Assembly: GCA_033964015.1 (NCBI GenBank)
Contig: JAWWUD010000225.1
Coordinates: forward strand, 1-64,000
Direction of reading: 5' to 3'
DNA length: 64,000 bases
Source: Scolanthus callimorphus
Lineage: Eukaryota > Cnidaria > Anthozoa > Actiniaria > Edwardsiidae
The position numbers and the translations under genes are program-made. A model generated the notes under the pieces. The model saw nothing but the letters and a program-made list of their open reading frames with translations, searched no databases and had not been told where the DNA came from. Below, one piece after another: positions 21,500-32,935 of this stretch (positions are counted from its first letter, which is position 1; each line of letters starts with the position of its first letter).

Positions 21500-22504
21500 A
21501 GTACAAGAGAGATCAGTAGGTATAGTACAAGAGAGATCAGTAGGTATAGTACAAGAGAGATCAGTAGGTATAGTACAAGAGAGATCAGTAGGTATAGTAC
21601 AAGAGAGATCAGTAGGTATAGTACAAGAGAGATCAGTAGGTATAGTACAAGAGAGATCAGTCTCGTACCCAGATGTTATTTTTTGCGTCTCTTGCGGTGA
21701 TTTTCTCTCTGAAAATTGTTTTGGAGGCGTAGGGACTGGGAATGAGTATCACACGGCGCGCAATGAGCTGTGGGATATTCGCGAAAAAGTAACGTCTGGC
21801 AACAAACCAGGTCAACATGGCGGTGGATGATGTTGTAGTAGGTTTACAAATCAATAAAGAAAGGCCTTTTCATCGGGCATTTATATCCCTGGCGATTGTA
21901 TTCCCCAACGAGAGATGCAGAGGTTAAATTGCAATGTACACGAGCGACAGTTTGGACAACCACTACAGAGTAGTTCATAAAAGACCATCGAGCAGTCGGA
22001 TTTAGCAAAGCCTAGAGTTGTGCCGAGGGGAAAAACTCAGAGGAAACGCTGAGATGCCTGAAATCGAAACGGTTAAAATCAAATGTATTTTGAATGTTTA
22101 ATATAATGCTCTTGGAATTTGAATTCGTTTCGTACATATTATTTTAGTTAGTTTGTCTAGTTCTGAGGTGACTGAGGATATAAAACTTACAGAAATTCCA
22201 ACAAATGTGGTCGCTTGCAACTTTTTCCCTGTTCTTGCAAGATTCTGGAGATTTGTTACCAGACGCTTCCGAATTTTTCTCCGCATATCCCATAACTCTC
22301 TGCGCGCCCTGTTAAAACTATCCCACAACTCCCTGCGCGCCCTGCTAAAACTATCCCACAAATCTTGCGCGCCTTAAAAAAAACGGGAAGCGTCTGGGTA
22401 CGAGACTGCAAGAGAGATCACTAGGTATAATATAAAAGAGATCACTACTAGGTATAGTACAAGAGATCACTAGGTATAGTACAAGAGAGATCACTAGGTA
22501 TATA
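21500..22504. repeat. 24-bp satellite, interrupted by a MITE
   Basis: Unit AGTACAAGAGAGATCAGTAG plus GTAT is repeated 6.7 times at 21500-21660 with almost no change. It resumes at 22407-22504 in a variant with ATCACTAGG. Between the two parts lies a TIR element. The heptad-like protein frame over it (STREISRY repeats) is an artefact of a 24-bp period. Confidence 0.85.
21660..22406. mobile_element. 747-bp TIR element inserted in the satellite
   Basis: Ends GTCTCGTACCCAG (21660) and CTGGGTACGAGAC (22394-22406) are exact 13-bp inverted repeats. Satellite units lie directly on both sides. Near the right end a 32-33 bp unit with ACTATCCCACAA and CTGCGCGCCCTG is repeated about three times (22288-22372). 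No transposase frame. Target duplication not clear because the flank is itself repetitive. Confidence 0.75.
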
Positions 22505-22600
22505 GACTTTAGACCAAGGAGCAGATCTTGAAAAGATGCTTAGAAAGTGGTTTTCGTAGCACCCATCGTGCAGACCCGGGAAAGTAGCATAGGATGATAA

Positions 22601-22760
22601 GTAATATTTCAAATCCGACAATGAGGACTGGACCGTATTTCAAGTCCGCAGCAATTAGTTCCAGTCCTCGGCTTCGCTTCGCCTCGAAGCCGAGGACTGG
22701 AACTAATTGCTGCGGACTTGAAATACGGTCCAGTCCTCATTGTCGGATTTGAAATATTAC
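22601..22760. repeat. Perfect palindrome, 76-bp arms, 8-bp loop
   Basis: Positions 22601-22676 and 22685-22760 are exact reverse complements as far as I can check base by base; the loop is CTTCGCCT. Outer ends are GTAATATTTC and GAAATATTAC. No coding content. Confidence 0.9.
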
Positions 22761-25317
22761 TTAAATACTTCATTGGTATGTATCCTTCTATAAGATCTAT
22801 CATATTTCAAGTTCCGACGTCACTGAAATGTAAGAACATCCGTAAGAACATTTTATAGATGCAAAAATTTCTCGATTCTAATTGGTCGAGAGTAGTGCAA
22901 TAGACGCTTTCGGGAAAAATTGCATCATGGGTAATTAATGCATTGGACCGTAGCTCCAGTAGTCACACAACGTTTTCAAGTTTTTCGGCGAAAGGCGAGG
23001 CTCTGTTGAAAATTATTGTCCAAAATTATTGATTAAGCAACTACTCGTTCTGCTTTACATCATTTGTGAAACCCATTTCAATGAAAAACAGAGAAGAATT
23101 AAGGGAAAATACAGCGCAGGCCGGCGAGCGTATGCAGTCGTGCGAAAAGCAAACAATAGCCGACCAAACAAAGTTGACCTCCAAACAAAGGACTTCCTTT
23201 GTGTTCCACAAACTTGAAACGATTTTGCGACAATTCGCGGGTCAGAAATCAATGAAGATGAAGCGTGTTGTCCTTGAGAACTTGCAGGTAGTTAGCAAGG
23301 CGAAACAAAAGAATCCCCCGCATGAGCCTCACTTGAGTGTTCGTCCCAGTCTGGCCGTTTGAACACGAATATTGCCTATAGGCTTAGGAAACAAGCTGTG
23401 TTGGTTAGCAATACGGACATTAAGCTACATTTTGATAACAAGCCGAAAGCCATCCAAACAATGCGCCTGACTGTTTTAAGCCTTATTACATTGAATTTCA
23501 AACATTTACTGCAAAACCTAGGTTCACAGTAGAGAGGAAACGTTTTTTTAAATTGTGATTTCGCGTTTCTGTTTTGGATGATGCATTTTTCTTACCCTTT
23601 TCATACTGTAACCAAAGCTGTACAGTTTACTTCCTAGCGATTAGTGTGACGATAAGCAACATGTTTCAATTATGTCGCTTTTCCCGTGAATAATTTAGCT
23701 TTTTTACTTTCGATAAATCGACACATTTCGATCAAAGTTGTGCCGCAATAGTTCAGTTTCGAATTGTCTAATCTACCTCTGAATAACATGTGGATATTCG
23801 GTACTTGGTATGCGCTTGGTCGCTGGTCACCGAACAAATCGCTGGCTCGTAAAACGAGAAACCGCTGAAATGTTTTTCGTTTGCGGGCGACGAAATGATG
23901 CGAACGCTGTCCGCTTTCGCGGAATTTTTCTCCTCGTACTTTATATCCAGCAGTAGGGAAACAGTGCACCTAATTCGGAGTGTGCGCCGCGTTGTCAGGT
24001 TTATGAAGATGTCAATCGCCAGAAGAGATAAACACACTATCTTTTTATTGAAGTTTTTAATTACAAACATTTAAATACAACGAGCCCAATTATTATGAGA
24101 TTAGATAAGTTTGAAATTTCGTTATCGCGCAAATTATTATATGCAATTTAGCTTCCTGGAAAGTTAAAGCTGAAATTCAAGTCGACCATCCAAAGAGGCA
24201 TCTACGGCAAGCAACTTCATTAGAGAAGGAGACTGGAGGACAGAAGACAGCTGTAAAGTAGAAAAAAATCTTTATAAATACTGTTTCATTGTTTTGTCTG
24301 CAGCATAAAGATACAAACAAACAAACATAAGAATCTAAATTAATTTTGTGATAAAATGTGGTCAGCTAAATTAGAGGCGGAAAGAACTAGGATATTCAAT
24401 ACAAATTGTAAACAAAATGTGTAGCCAGATTTGCGGGTTTACCCCCGTGTAAGAACCATTCCCAGAGGACAGTTATTTCATTGTGATTCGGTCTAGTAAA
24501 CAAAAGAGGCTTTGTGACGCAACTCATGAACAATACACAGTCCGTGTAGCCAGATTTGCAGAGATCATGGTCAAAAAAATATGCAAATTAACTTAGACAG
24601 AAGCATAAGAAATTAGTATTCTATTCAAGAGCACCCATACTCATGCTCAGTTATAATTAAGGAATGGAAAAATGATTGATCAGCGGACTAAGCCAAGCTG
24701 GAACAGCTTAGGGCGTGCCGTATTACGACCCACGCGAATTGGGGTGGGAGGGTGGGCCGTCCAGCCTTCGTTGTCCGCTGAAGAAAACTGAGCTAGAGTG
24801 ATCTAGTTTTCGCGCCAAAGCAGTATTTATTGCCAAGCAGTGACGTAACACACGTGAATGTGTTTGTTTAATCCTATTTGAGTGTAATTCAACTTTGCAT
24901 ATCATTATGAGTGTTTAGAATAGCGAAGTATTTCTGGAACCTTCACTTGACCAAGGTCACCTGGGCGATCACCACTAAAGAAAGCCATCTTAAAATAGGC
25001 TTGATCCCGCGCTATGATAAAGCGCTCTATATTTGTTTTCGCTTTCGACAACTCGCTATCAAGATCATTTTTCAAAGCTTTTCTAAACTGTATATTTAAA
25101 AACATTTCGCAGAGTTATGATTTTTTCAATTTTCCTAGCAACGGCTCAAAAAGATAGGTAAATCCACACTTAAGAGGTAGCTGGGGTCACATGACCCAGC
25201 TAGTGCAAGTGGCCTATTGTGTGGGGTGGCAAGGTTCAATTTTGAGAAAATATGTCTATGAGTGTTTGCCCCTCCAATGTTTTCACAAAATATTAAAAAG
25301 CTGCCACTAGTCTAACT
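22761..25317. other. 2.5 kb with no confident gene
   Basis: A forward open frame at 23066-23362 (98 codons, Lys/Gln-rich) and overlapping reverse frames at 23670-24070 show no family motif. A CCTAGCAACGGCTC block near 25134 recurs at about 31192, so part of this is dispersed repeat. Nothing else supportable. Confidence 0.45.
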
Positions 25318-26004
25318 AGTCTAGTCGCCAGAGGGGGTTCACGTGCACCCCCCGGAACTAGTAACTAGACATACTTTTTTGGAACCCTTAGGATATCAAG
25401 AAACTGGTTTTAGATGTCCCACGGCCACTTTTTGGGCCGATTTTTGTTTTTTTAATTATATTCTTTTGTTATTTAATGAGATTCAATGAGGCAATTTGAT
25501 AGACTGTAGCACTGTCCAGAAAAGCATTCCAGTCTTACCACTTATGCTATTATAGTGTCATTAATAGACTGAACACATATGTACATATGCCCATTTTATA
25601 CATGTTATGTTCCTTACTGATATATATTTTCTAAGACTCTGTCAGCCTTTGTATTTCTATTAGGAAATACCAAAACGATATGCGTATGTGACGGGAAAAG
25701 GCTGAGACAGCAATTTAACTAGTCTACATGTGATCAGAGTATTCCCAAGATCGTAAAAGTATAGTTTTAGAATCTAAAGAGCTTTTTTGTACAGTGCTAC
25801 AATCTATAAAATTGGCTCATTGAATCTCATTAAATAACAAAAGAATATAATTAAAAAACAAAAATCGGCCCAAAAAGTGCCGTGGGACACTTTTTCGGGC
25901 TGGGGACACCTCAAACCAGATTCTAGACGCCCTAAGGGTTCTAAAAATATATGTCCCATAAATGTTCCGAGGGGTGCACGTGAACCCCCTCTGGCGACTA
26001 GACT
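25318..26004. mobile_element. 687-bp MITE with about 200-bp TIRs
   Basis: The left arm 25318-25514 starts AGTCTAGTCGCCAGAGGG; the right arm 25791-26004 ends in its complement. The arms align throughout with small indels, including CACGTGCAC near the tips and ATTATATTCTTTTGTTATTT further in. The loop is about 276 bp. No coding frame. Very long arms relative to the loop suggest a foldback-type element. Confidence 0.8.
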
Positions 26005-26375
26005 AAACTGTGTTATGTTATGAAAACAGCAGTAGTATAGACTTTCTTACGAACAGCAAATAAGTTGATCTTGAGCTATTTCTTTAATTTTTCCAAAGCT
26101 AAAAAATGCAGCTTTTTGAAATTTCCTGAAATCATTATGGGACGCTCATTTAGCTCACTTGTTTTCTCTAAACTAAGCCTTGTGATGTGCTCATAACAGT
26201 TAATGATTATTTTATTTGGAATTCACTAATGGTTTATGCACTTGTCCATTATTGATATACAAATTGCATTATTCTCTATAGTTTTATTCATGCAACTTTG
26301 ATCATACTCTTTGAAAAACTCACTCATGTAATTAAGGTCACTCCACGAAAAGTCCAAGCGCATTTTCTGTAAATA
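26005..26375. other. No gene seen
   Basis: AT-rich spacer between the MITE and large repeat copy A. Nothing recognisable. Confidence 0.5.
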
Positions 26376-26511
26376 ATATATAGATTTAGGCACTGCCTAA
26401 AAGCGGAGCTCCCAATTATATTTAGGGCCTGTTAACATGAAGATGTGGGACGATGGGTAGCTGGGGTACCCCAGCTTGGAGAGGTTGAAACACATGAATT
26501 CCAGCCCCCCC

Positions 26512-26830
26512 TGTAAAAATTCCACATTCTCCTGTGGGCCCCTTGAAAATTCCAAAGTTTGCAAAAAAAACCTGGATACTTGTGGAAATTCCATGGTAAA
26601 AGAATGGCCTTGTGGAAATTCCAGTGTTCAAAACAGTATTACCCCTGCAGAAATTACAGGGTCAAACACAACAACTCCTATGGAAATTCCAGGTTCCTTG
26701 ATAAGGGGTAATGCCAGTTCTAAATGAATGCCCTGTGGAAATTACTTGGTGACATGAATGGCCCTGTAGAATTTTTAGGGAAAAAAAACACTACCCCTGT
26801 GGAAATTGCAGGGGCAAACACAATGATAGG
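26512..26830. repeat. Minisatellite with TGGAAATTCCA core
   Basis: About ten diverged units of roughly 30 bp, each with a core like CCTGTGGAAATTCCAGG, for example near 26582, 26613, 26680 and 26730. The same core in the other orientation forms the array at 59415-59690. Open frames rich in Asn, Ser and Pro over it are artefacts. Confidence 0.7.
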
Positions 26831-28240
26831 CATCGGATATAAAATGGAACAGCCCATTCAAATCAAATTAAGAAACAGTGTTAAGGACCACCTCATCCCA
26901 GCATCCCTGGGTTGATAGTTTACATGGAGAAAACCTACCCCACCTAGGCGGACAACCTGCCCTGGCAAGACAGGTTGCCCGCCTGCATTGGTTTACCCCA
27001 CCTCTCATGTGAACACAAGCAAAGCAAATATAAGAGAGATTATATGAAAAGGTGAGTTACCCCGCCGAACCGTGGCCCCCCACCTCTATGTGGAAACCGG
27101 AAGGGCCTTAATAAAAGATGGTACATGTATAGTATCAAAAACATTTATTCTAATTTTTTTGTTACTGCACAAAATGCATTACCAGATGGCAAATATGATT
27201 TGGCAGTAAGTTATACATAAACTGCTTTTTTGTGTCCGTTCATATGAAAAAAAAGCACTGCAGTGAACATTTCTTCCATTCATTCTTTATCAGGGGGAGG
27301 GGGCTTGATCAGAAACACTCAAAATGTTAATAACAAAAATAAAGATACCCCCTCCTTACCGCACACTAAAATGTCTTAAATGATGTGAAATAAAAATGGA
27401 TAAGAGAATAACAGTAACAGGAAAGGAGGGTTGCTATTAGAGAGGTGCTAAGTCATATTATTTGCTCGTGTATGATATTAGCAAATTGCTATGCATCACA
27501 GAGTGTAAATCTACAATAATCAACTTCTGACCTGCATCTCATTTGCTAACATTAAATTCAAGTCCAAAATTTTTACTGGTATGTATTTAACAGTTATTAT
27601 TTTTTTGGATAGTTTACAACATGAGCAGCCATGTTGTATCAGATTTACAACATAAGTCGCAGGCAGATGATCTGATACAGCACAGATGCTGATGTTGTAA
27701 AATACTTTAAAATGCTGAGATGCCATTCATTGCTTGTAAATTTGGCAGAGCTTTAAGATATCATAGTAGTTGCTATGCAAATAAGTTACAACCACTAGTG
27801 GCTGTTCAACAGGCTACGGTCCTATGATTATTATTTCTTTTGTGTTGTTCTTATTAATAATTCATGATTTTTTTTAAAAATTTGAGAAAGTTTGCTTGTG
27901 ACAGCCTGTGACTTGGTTCCATTATTGGGATTTAGAAATTAAAAAATAAGGTTAATGTGCACCAGATTACTGCCAAATACTTTTTCCAATTTCACCCTCC
28001 TGAAACACTTGGTGGGAATCTTATTAAGTACAGTTCAAAACACACAATAAAGATTTTAAAAATTAATCAAGACCTGTTATTATTACTATATCTGTTAAAA
28101 AATGTTAAAGGTAAATATAAACCTATTCCAACAGTCTATGTATATCACTCTTATTTCCACCCAAAGGCAGTTGCTATGCTCTCTGGCCTGCAGTGTTTGC
28201 AGTCGGCGGATTTCCATCAGGGACTCTAATCATGTATACT
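26831..28240. other. No gene seen
   Basis: 1.4 kb of AT-rich DNA inside large repeat copy A. A short inverted pair with GATACAACATGG-like blocks near 27600-27700 is visible. No credible coding frame. Confidence 0.45.
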
Positions 28241-28480
28241 TGACAATTATTCCTTGAGCCCGAATGGACTCAGAGGCCATGAGGGCGAGAGGAATAATTG
28301 TTTTAGTCAAATCACACTAGTAGGTCAATGTGTATTGCCAAAAAATGTTTTTGTTCTGGTCATTTGCCATTTTCTGGCTTTCAAATCCGACACTTTTCGC
28401 TACTATAACTTAAAGCCTACTAGTAGCTCAACCAATCAGAACGCAGCATTGATAATAGACCACTAGTGTGATTTGACTAA
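28241..28480. mobile_element. Small MITE with inner palindrome
   Basis: TIRs TTAGTCAAATCACACTAGT (28303) and ACTAGTGTGATTTGACTAA (28462-28480). Directly before it ACAATTATTCC (28241) pairs with GGAATAATTGT (28291-28301). Non-coding. Confidence 0.7.
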
Positions 28481-30212
28481 TGTTAGTTAGATGCTAGTTT
28501 GAACAGCATATCCAATCCAAGCAATAGTGAAGCTGCAGTTACATTAATCCCTTGCCAAAACATTGAAAATTATGTCAAACGACAATGGAAACCAATAATA
28601 TATCACTGAGAGAGAAAAGAAAATGTTTCATTCCTACCTCAGATAACCCCATAATGGGTACATTTTAGACACAAGTATGCCACATTGCATAATTAGATAT
28701 TGTAATGGCAATGCAAATTTGTACCATATATTTTTGGTGTTTTCATCTCTATTACCAAAAGCTGTGTCCAAACTGTGCAACAGCACAGGGAAATGTAAAC
28801 TTAGGTGTCATCCTATCAGAGGGCACATACATACTATCACACTCATACATACCAGTTATGTTGTAAGTGGAGGCATGACGGCTATGAAAATGCCAGCAAC
28901 AAAATGCACTAATTTACATGTATTCATCTGTTTTCCTACATTTTTTTACTGGTATTTACTAGTAAATACATGCATGACACAGTCCATGCATGGTGAAATC
29001 AGAGTAGAGATACAGTACAATACAATGCTTTTTTAAAAGTTGAAAGCCTTTAACGTTTTTTCTGCCCTTTTGTTGTGTACAAGAAACACTATGTAAACTA
29101 CTTTTCAGTACCATAAGTCAATTTCCTGCCGCTTGGAAATCCAAGAGTAAAAAGATCAAGACCCCACCACCATCGATTGCAACAACAGGGATTTACAGCG
29201 AGCAGAGATTTCCTCATCGTGTCGATTGAAAAAATCGTTTTGGTGGATGTTTGTATATCTGTGAATCAGAAAAGGATGTCTTGCTTTATGCAAAATGATA
29301 GGCGTTTTGAAGCTTTTCTCTCTAGTTTTGATTTTTGAATGCCACTTGCAGAAAATAAGTCCTTTCCACGCAGGACGGAAGCGTTTTATTAGCCTTCGTT
29401 GCTGAAAACTATAACTTAATAATACTTAACTTAATTACTAATAGAATCCTCAAGATTTTTAGGGTCGCATAATATAACTGGAAAAAGCTAAAAAACTGGA
29501 AAAAGCTAAAACTGTCAAAAACAATTTGAGTCCCGACAAATCCGCGAACTTTTGGATTCACGTTCTGCTCGATAAACAACAAATGACAAACTTTAGCTTA
29601 CCTTTCTTCCGAGTAGCTTTTTTCTCCCGTGTAGAAACAACTTCAGTGTTTATCCTGCTCGGAACTTGGGAATGTCCTGCCATCTCCCTATAAACAAAGT
29701 GTTATCCAGGTCAGTCTTCTTGGGTTTTTTCTCGGGAGACGGAGCGAAAAATCTTCGGGAGACTTGACGTCCCTGAGTTTGAACCACAAATGTTGCATGG
29801 CCGCCAAATAATTTCTCCAAATCAAACAACAAGAAGCCAAACAACAAGTCGAAAACTCACCTTTAGTCCGTGCCGTAGTTTCCCAGTTAGTTTTTCTCCT
29901 TGAAAAAGCCGCTGTAAGCTTACAGTGAATCTAAAACGCCACAGATTTGTCAAATGAAACCCCGAAGAATGGCGAATGACCAGTTACAACTTTACAACTT
30001 CGCCAGAAACTCTCACTTGTCCGCCTTCTTTTTGAACAAGAAGAAACTTTCTTGATTTCTACAGACACTTGTAGTCCCGACACATTTGCGTAGTACGGTT
30101 CTAGTTGGTTCTCCAGTCGCTTGTAGTAGTATTTTATTCATTGGCGGCGATCGAAAAACCGAATAATCAGTGATGAAGCATAATATTTGCCGTATTTTGG
30201 TTCTCTGTAATG

Positions 30213-30400
30213 TGACGTCACTTTCACGTGAGCATCCCCCCCTGACCACCCAATGTCCTCCCCCTGACCACCGACTCCCCTCCCCCCTCATTTTGAGTTT
30301 GTTTCGCCCGGCTCCATCTTATGACGTCACGGCCGTGCGACGTTGTGACGTCACGGCCGCGCGACAACGAGCCAGGCGAAGGTGACTATAAAAATCAGGA
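30213..30400 (+). promoter_or_regulatory. Promoter-like block with E-box and three CRE sites (copy A)
   Basis: Perfect TGACGTCA palindromes at 30213-30220, 30322-30329 and 30346-30353, plus an E-box CACGTG at 30225-30230, lie upstream of a short ATG exon candidate. TATAAAAA at 30388 lies 14 bp before the ATG, which is close for a TATA box. CREB/ATF and bHLH binding is inferred from consensus only. Copy B keeps one E-box and one perfect CRE plus two near-matches at 53600-53755. Confidence 0.45.
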
Positions 30401-30401
30401 G

Positions 30402-30554
30402 ATGGCTGCGAAAGAGGCTGGCTTCACAGACACGCGCGGAAAATTCTGCTTGACGTTGAAAAATGACTTCGACCCCTTTGCGATCCTTTGCGTTATTCAG
30501 GTATTGGTTACCCTGTGGATTTTATATCGTACACTCTATTTGCGATCATTTTGA
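30402..30554 (+). CDS. Short candidate first exon or small peptide
   Basis: ATG in good context (GGAGATGG) at 30402 gives MAAKEAGFTDTRGKFCLTL and onward. After 33 codons CAG|GTATTGG at 30500/30501 could be a splice donor; otherwise the frame runs to 30554 with a hydrophobic end. Copy B keeps the corresponding GGCTTCACAGA...GGAAAA...GACGTCGAAAA...CCCTTTGC stretch but not the frame. So the DNA rather than the peptide is conserved, and coding is doubtful. Confidence 0.2.
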   Translation: MAAKEAGFTDTRGKFCLTLKNDFDPFAILCVIQVLVTLWILYRTLYLRSF

Positions 30555-30569
30555 CGCTTTTTTCTTAGG

Positions 30570-31026
30570 TATGGTGCTCCGCTCTGCGGCCTTCGGCCGC
30601 TAAGGAGCTCCGCTATAAATTCGGTCATTACTTTTAATATTCCTGTGACGAATATCAAACTTGGAGGACAGTAGGAGGCATCTTTTAGCAATACTTCGAT
30701 CTTTATTTGCGTTAATACTTGTAGCGGAGCTCCCGCGGGCGCCGAAGGCGCCCGCGAGCGGAGCCCCATAGCTACATGCAGGAGAAAAAGGAACAAAAAT
30801 AGTGTATATGCATCCAACGATTCTGTCATGGACTTCCGGTTTGTACTAGAAAAGTGAATATCTCAGGAAGGCAACATCGCTAGGTGACCAAACTTGGGTA
30901 AACTTATTTTGGAGGCAAGGGGGTGCACTACCAAGATCACGTGACATGACGTCATCGATGACGTTATTAAATCTAGAAAAGTCAATATCTCGAGAAGGCA
31001 ACATTGCTAGGCGAACAAACTTGGGT
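30570..31026. repeat. GC palindromes and a 126-bp direct repeat
   Basis: GCGGCCTTCGGCCGC near 30588 and CGGGCGCCGAAGGCGCCCG near 30738 are strong hairpins, each edged by CGGAGCTCC or GGAGCTCCG. A 55-bp block starting CTAGAAAAGT at about 30846 is repeated at about 30972. These may be the edges of small elements inside copy A. Confidence 0.6.
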
Positions 31027-31283
31027 ACAGTCGAGAAAACATCCGGAGTATGTGGGTATGGAGCTCTTTGAAATGCAACATAAAAAAATCTGAATTTGCA
31101 AGTATGGCAATGGAGAACAAGAATGTTTTCTGTAGAAAGTGACGTCGCGACACGTCACATTATTAATCTTTTGCAGGACTTATAATTTTCCCTAGCAACG
31201 GCCCAACAAGATAGGTAAACGCACCCTTTTATAAAAATATGTAACCGGGAGCTCCGCTTTTAGCCAGTGGCTAATTCTATATA

Positions 31284-31467
31284 TTAATAATATCCCAGCT
31301 ACAGTGGACCCCCCTTGTTCCACTGAAAACATTTTGCTATCACTTTTGCACGAAATTTCAAAATTGGTGTTCAATTTAATTGCCCCACGTAACTAAGCAA
31401 ATTCGTCGGAAGCAAGATTGAGATTTTATAGGAGCAACAAATTCTTGGTGTGCATGTGACGTCACTG
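31284..31467. other. No feature recognised
   Basis: Short spacer without gene or repeat that I can name. Confidence 0.4.
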
Positions 31468-31540
31468 GCGGCCATGTTGGATGAACAGAACAAAAAGAAA
31501 GTTCATTTGCTCCCTTTGTTCTTTCATCCAACATGGCCGT
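31468..31540. repeat. Inverted repeat
   Basis: GGCCATGTTGGATGAA (31470) and TTCATCCAACATGGCC (31523-31538) form arms of about 24 bp with a 24-bp loop. MITE-like. Confidence 0.65.
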
Positions 31541-32546
31541 TGTGCTTTTGTTGTTCTATTCCCAAAGGAATGCTTGCACATCAAGAATTGATGACTTAAG
31601 TTTTCTTTCAACTCATGCTTAACATTAAAAGTCCTATAGCATCACCAAAAAAAAAACGAAGATTTCTGAAATTTTGCGGAGAAGACATGTTATTGCTTTA
31701 TGTCTTCTGATCTTCCCTTTATAATTGCGCTGTGGATCACTCTGTTTAAAAGACGCTGGTATAGAATATTATAAATTCGTCAAGAAAGAACGAACGATTA
31801 CCTTTGTTGAGAAGAGCCAATATTATTCTCACTGGTTCCCAACGGTGCATATATAAGAGATCAACTCATTAACATAATATCGTTCAGTTGCTTTGAGAAC
31901 CTACACCTATAGGGACCGATCGTTTATTACGTCTACGGGGGGGGGGGGGGGGGGTGCAATTTGGATGGGGGTAAAAAGACATGCATTTTAGGGGGTAAGT
32001 TTTTGGCACCCTCTCTCAAAACAGGGGGTAATTTTTTCAGAGACACTGTGGTTCAAACTAAATAATAATATGTACAAGCTATCGCGTCGTGGCATGCTGC
32101 GCTACGCCATATAGCGAGTACGCCAGTTTCGGCGCGCTTTGCGCGCATCAGAATGTACAATATAGTTTTTGAGAACGTGCGCAATGGAATGGCTACGAAT
32201 GTCATTACAAGAAAATGTATCTTAGCCAGGAGCAAAAACTAACTCTCCCCTCTCCCCAAAAAGACGCTCTGCAGTAATAAGCATCGGAGCTGTCTCAGTT
32301 CCTACACTTAGAAAAAAGAAGGCCTTATTATTAGGCAAGCGTGAGTTCGAAGTTACGAGGATAGAGATTCGTCATTTGGACCCTACTTCACGCACGTCAG
32401 TTGCGATCTTTGTTTACTACCACAGCAAATGGAATGTTCATCTACCTTTTCTTTGATGTTTGGTGAAATGCGTTCATGCATAAAAATTAGGGAATGGCAA
32501 AAAAAGAGAAATTTCTGTAAATTGTCTTCCACTAGTTCAAACAGGG
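31541..32546. other. No gene; 18-base poly-G at 31937
   Basis: Contains a G run at 31937-31954 next to GGGACCGATCG at 31912. Otherwise AT-rich, without credible coding frame. Confidence 0.45.
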
Positions 32547-32885
32547 GCATCTGGTTACAGTTTGGGGGTAAGCTTTTTAGAACATCGATGTTATGTGGGG
32601 GTTATTTTTGTATCGCCTTTTTAATGAGGGGGCTGCGAATTTTAACATTCAATAAATTTAGAAAACCACCCCCCCCCCCCCCCCCCACCCCCGTGCATCT
32701 GGTTACAGTTTGGGGGTAAGCTTTTTAGAACATCGATGTTATGTGGGGGTTATGTTTGTATCGCCTTTTTAATGATGGGGCTGCGAATTTTAACATTCAA
32801 TAAATTTAGAACCCCCCCCCCCCCCCCCCCCCCCGTCCCTAAGACGTATCTGGTCCCCCCCCCCGTCCCTAAGACGTATCTGGTC
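32547..32885 (+). repeat. 148-bp tandem duplication ending in poly-C
   Basis: GCATCTGGTTACAG at 32547 recurs at 32695, with near-identical sequence in between (TTATTTTTG versus TTATGTTTG is one difference). Each unit ends in a long C run (about 32668-32690 and 32812-32834). A further 30-bp unit CGTCCCTAAGACGTATCTGG occurs twice at 32834 and 32864. Confidence 0.8.
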
Positions 32886-32935
32886 GACTCTCAAGTCTAT
32901 AGACGTTATATAAGTATCTAGGGCTGACTTTTAGT

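Larger units (their letters stand above)
26376..31283. repeat. Large repeat, copy A (4.9 kb) bounded by inverted termini
   Basis: The left terminus near 26376 (TATAGATTTAGGCACTGCC, then AAAAGCGGAGCTCCC) is mirrored at 31243-31283 (GGGAGCTCCGCTTTT, then AGCCAGTGGCTAA). The same terminus recurs at 37716-37750 and 49633-49672. From about 28800 to 30610 the interior is co-linear with 51820-53946 (copy B). It contains a minisatellite, a MITE and a promoter-like block, but no long frame. Confidence 0.6.

Noticed and set aside
21494..21700. Open frame with STREISRY repeats
   Set aside because: It is the 24-bp satellite read in one frame; period divisible by three keeps it open by chance.
21500..22504. 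CRISPR-like array
   Set aside because: Repeats are head-to-tail with no unique spacers, in eukaryotic DNA.
23066..23362. 98-codon forward frame as a host exon
   Set aside because: Polar, Lys/Gln-rich, no motif; overlaps other frames of similar length, with no clear splice signals.
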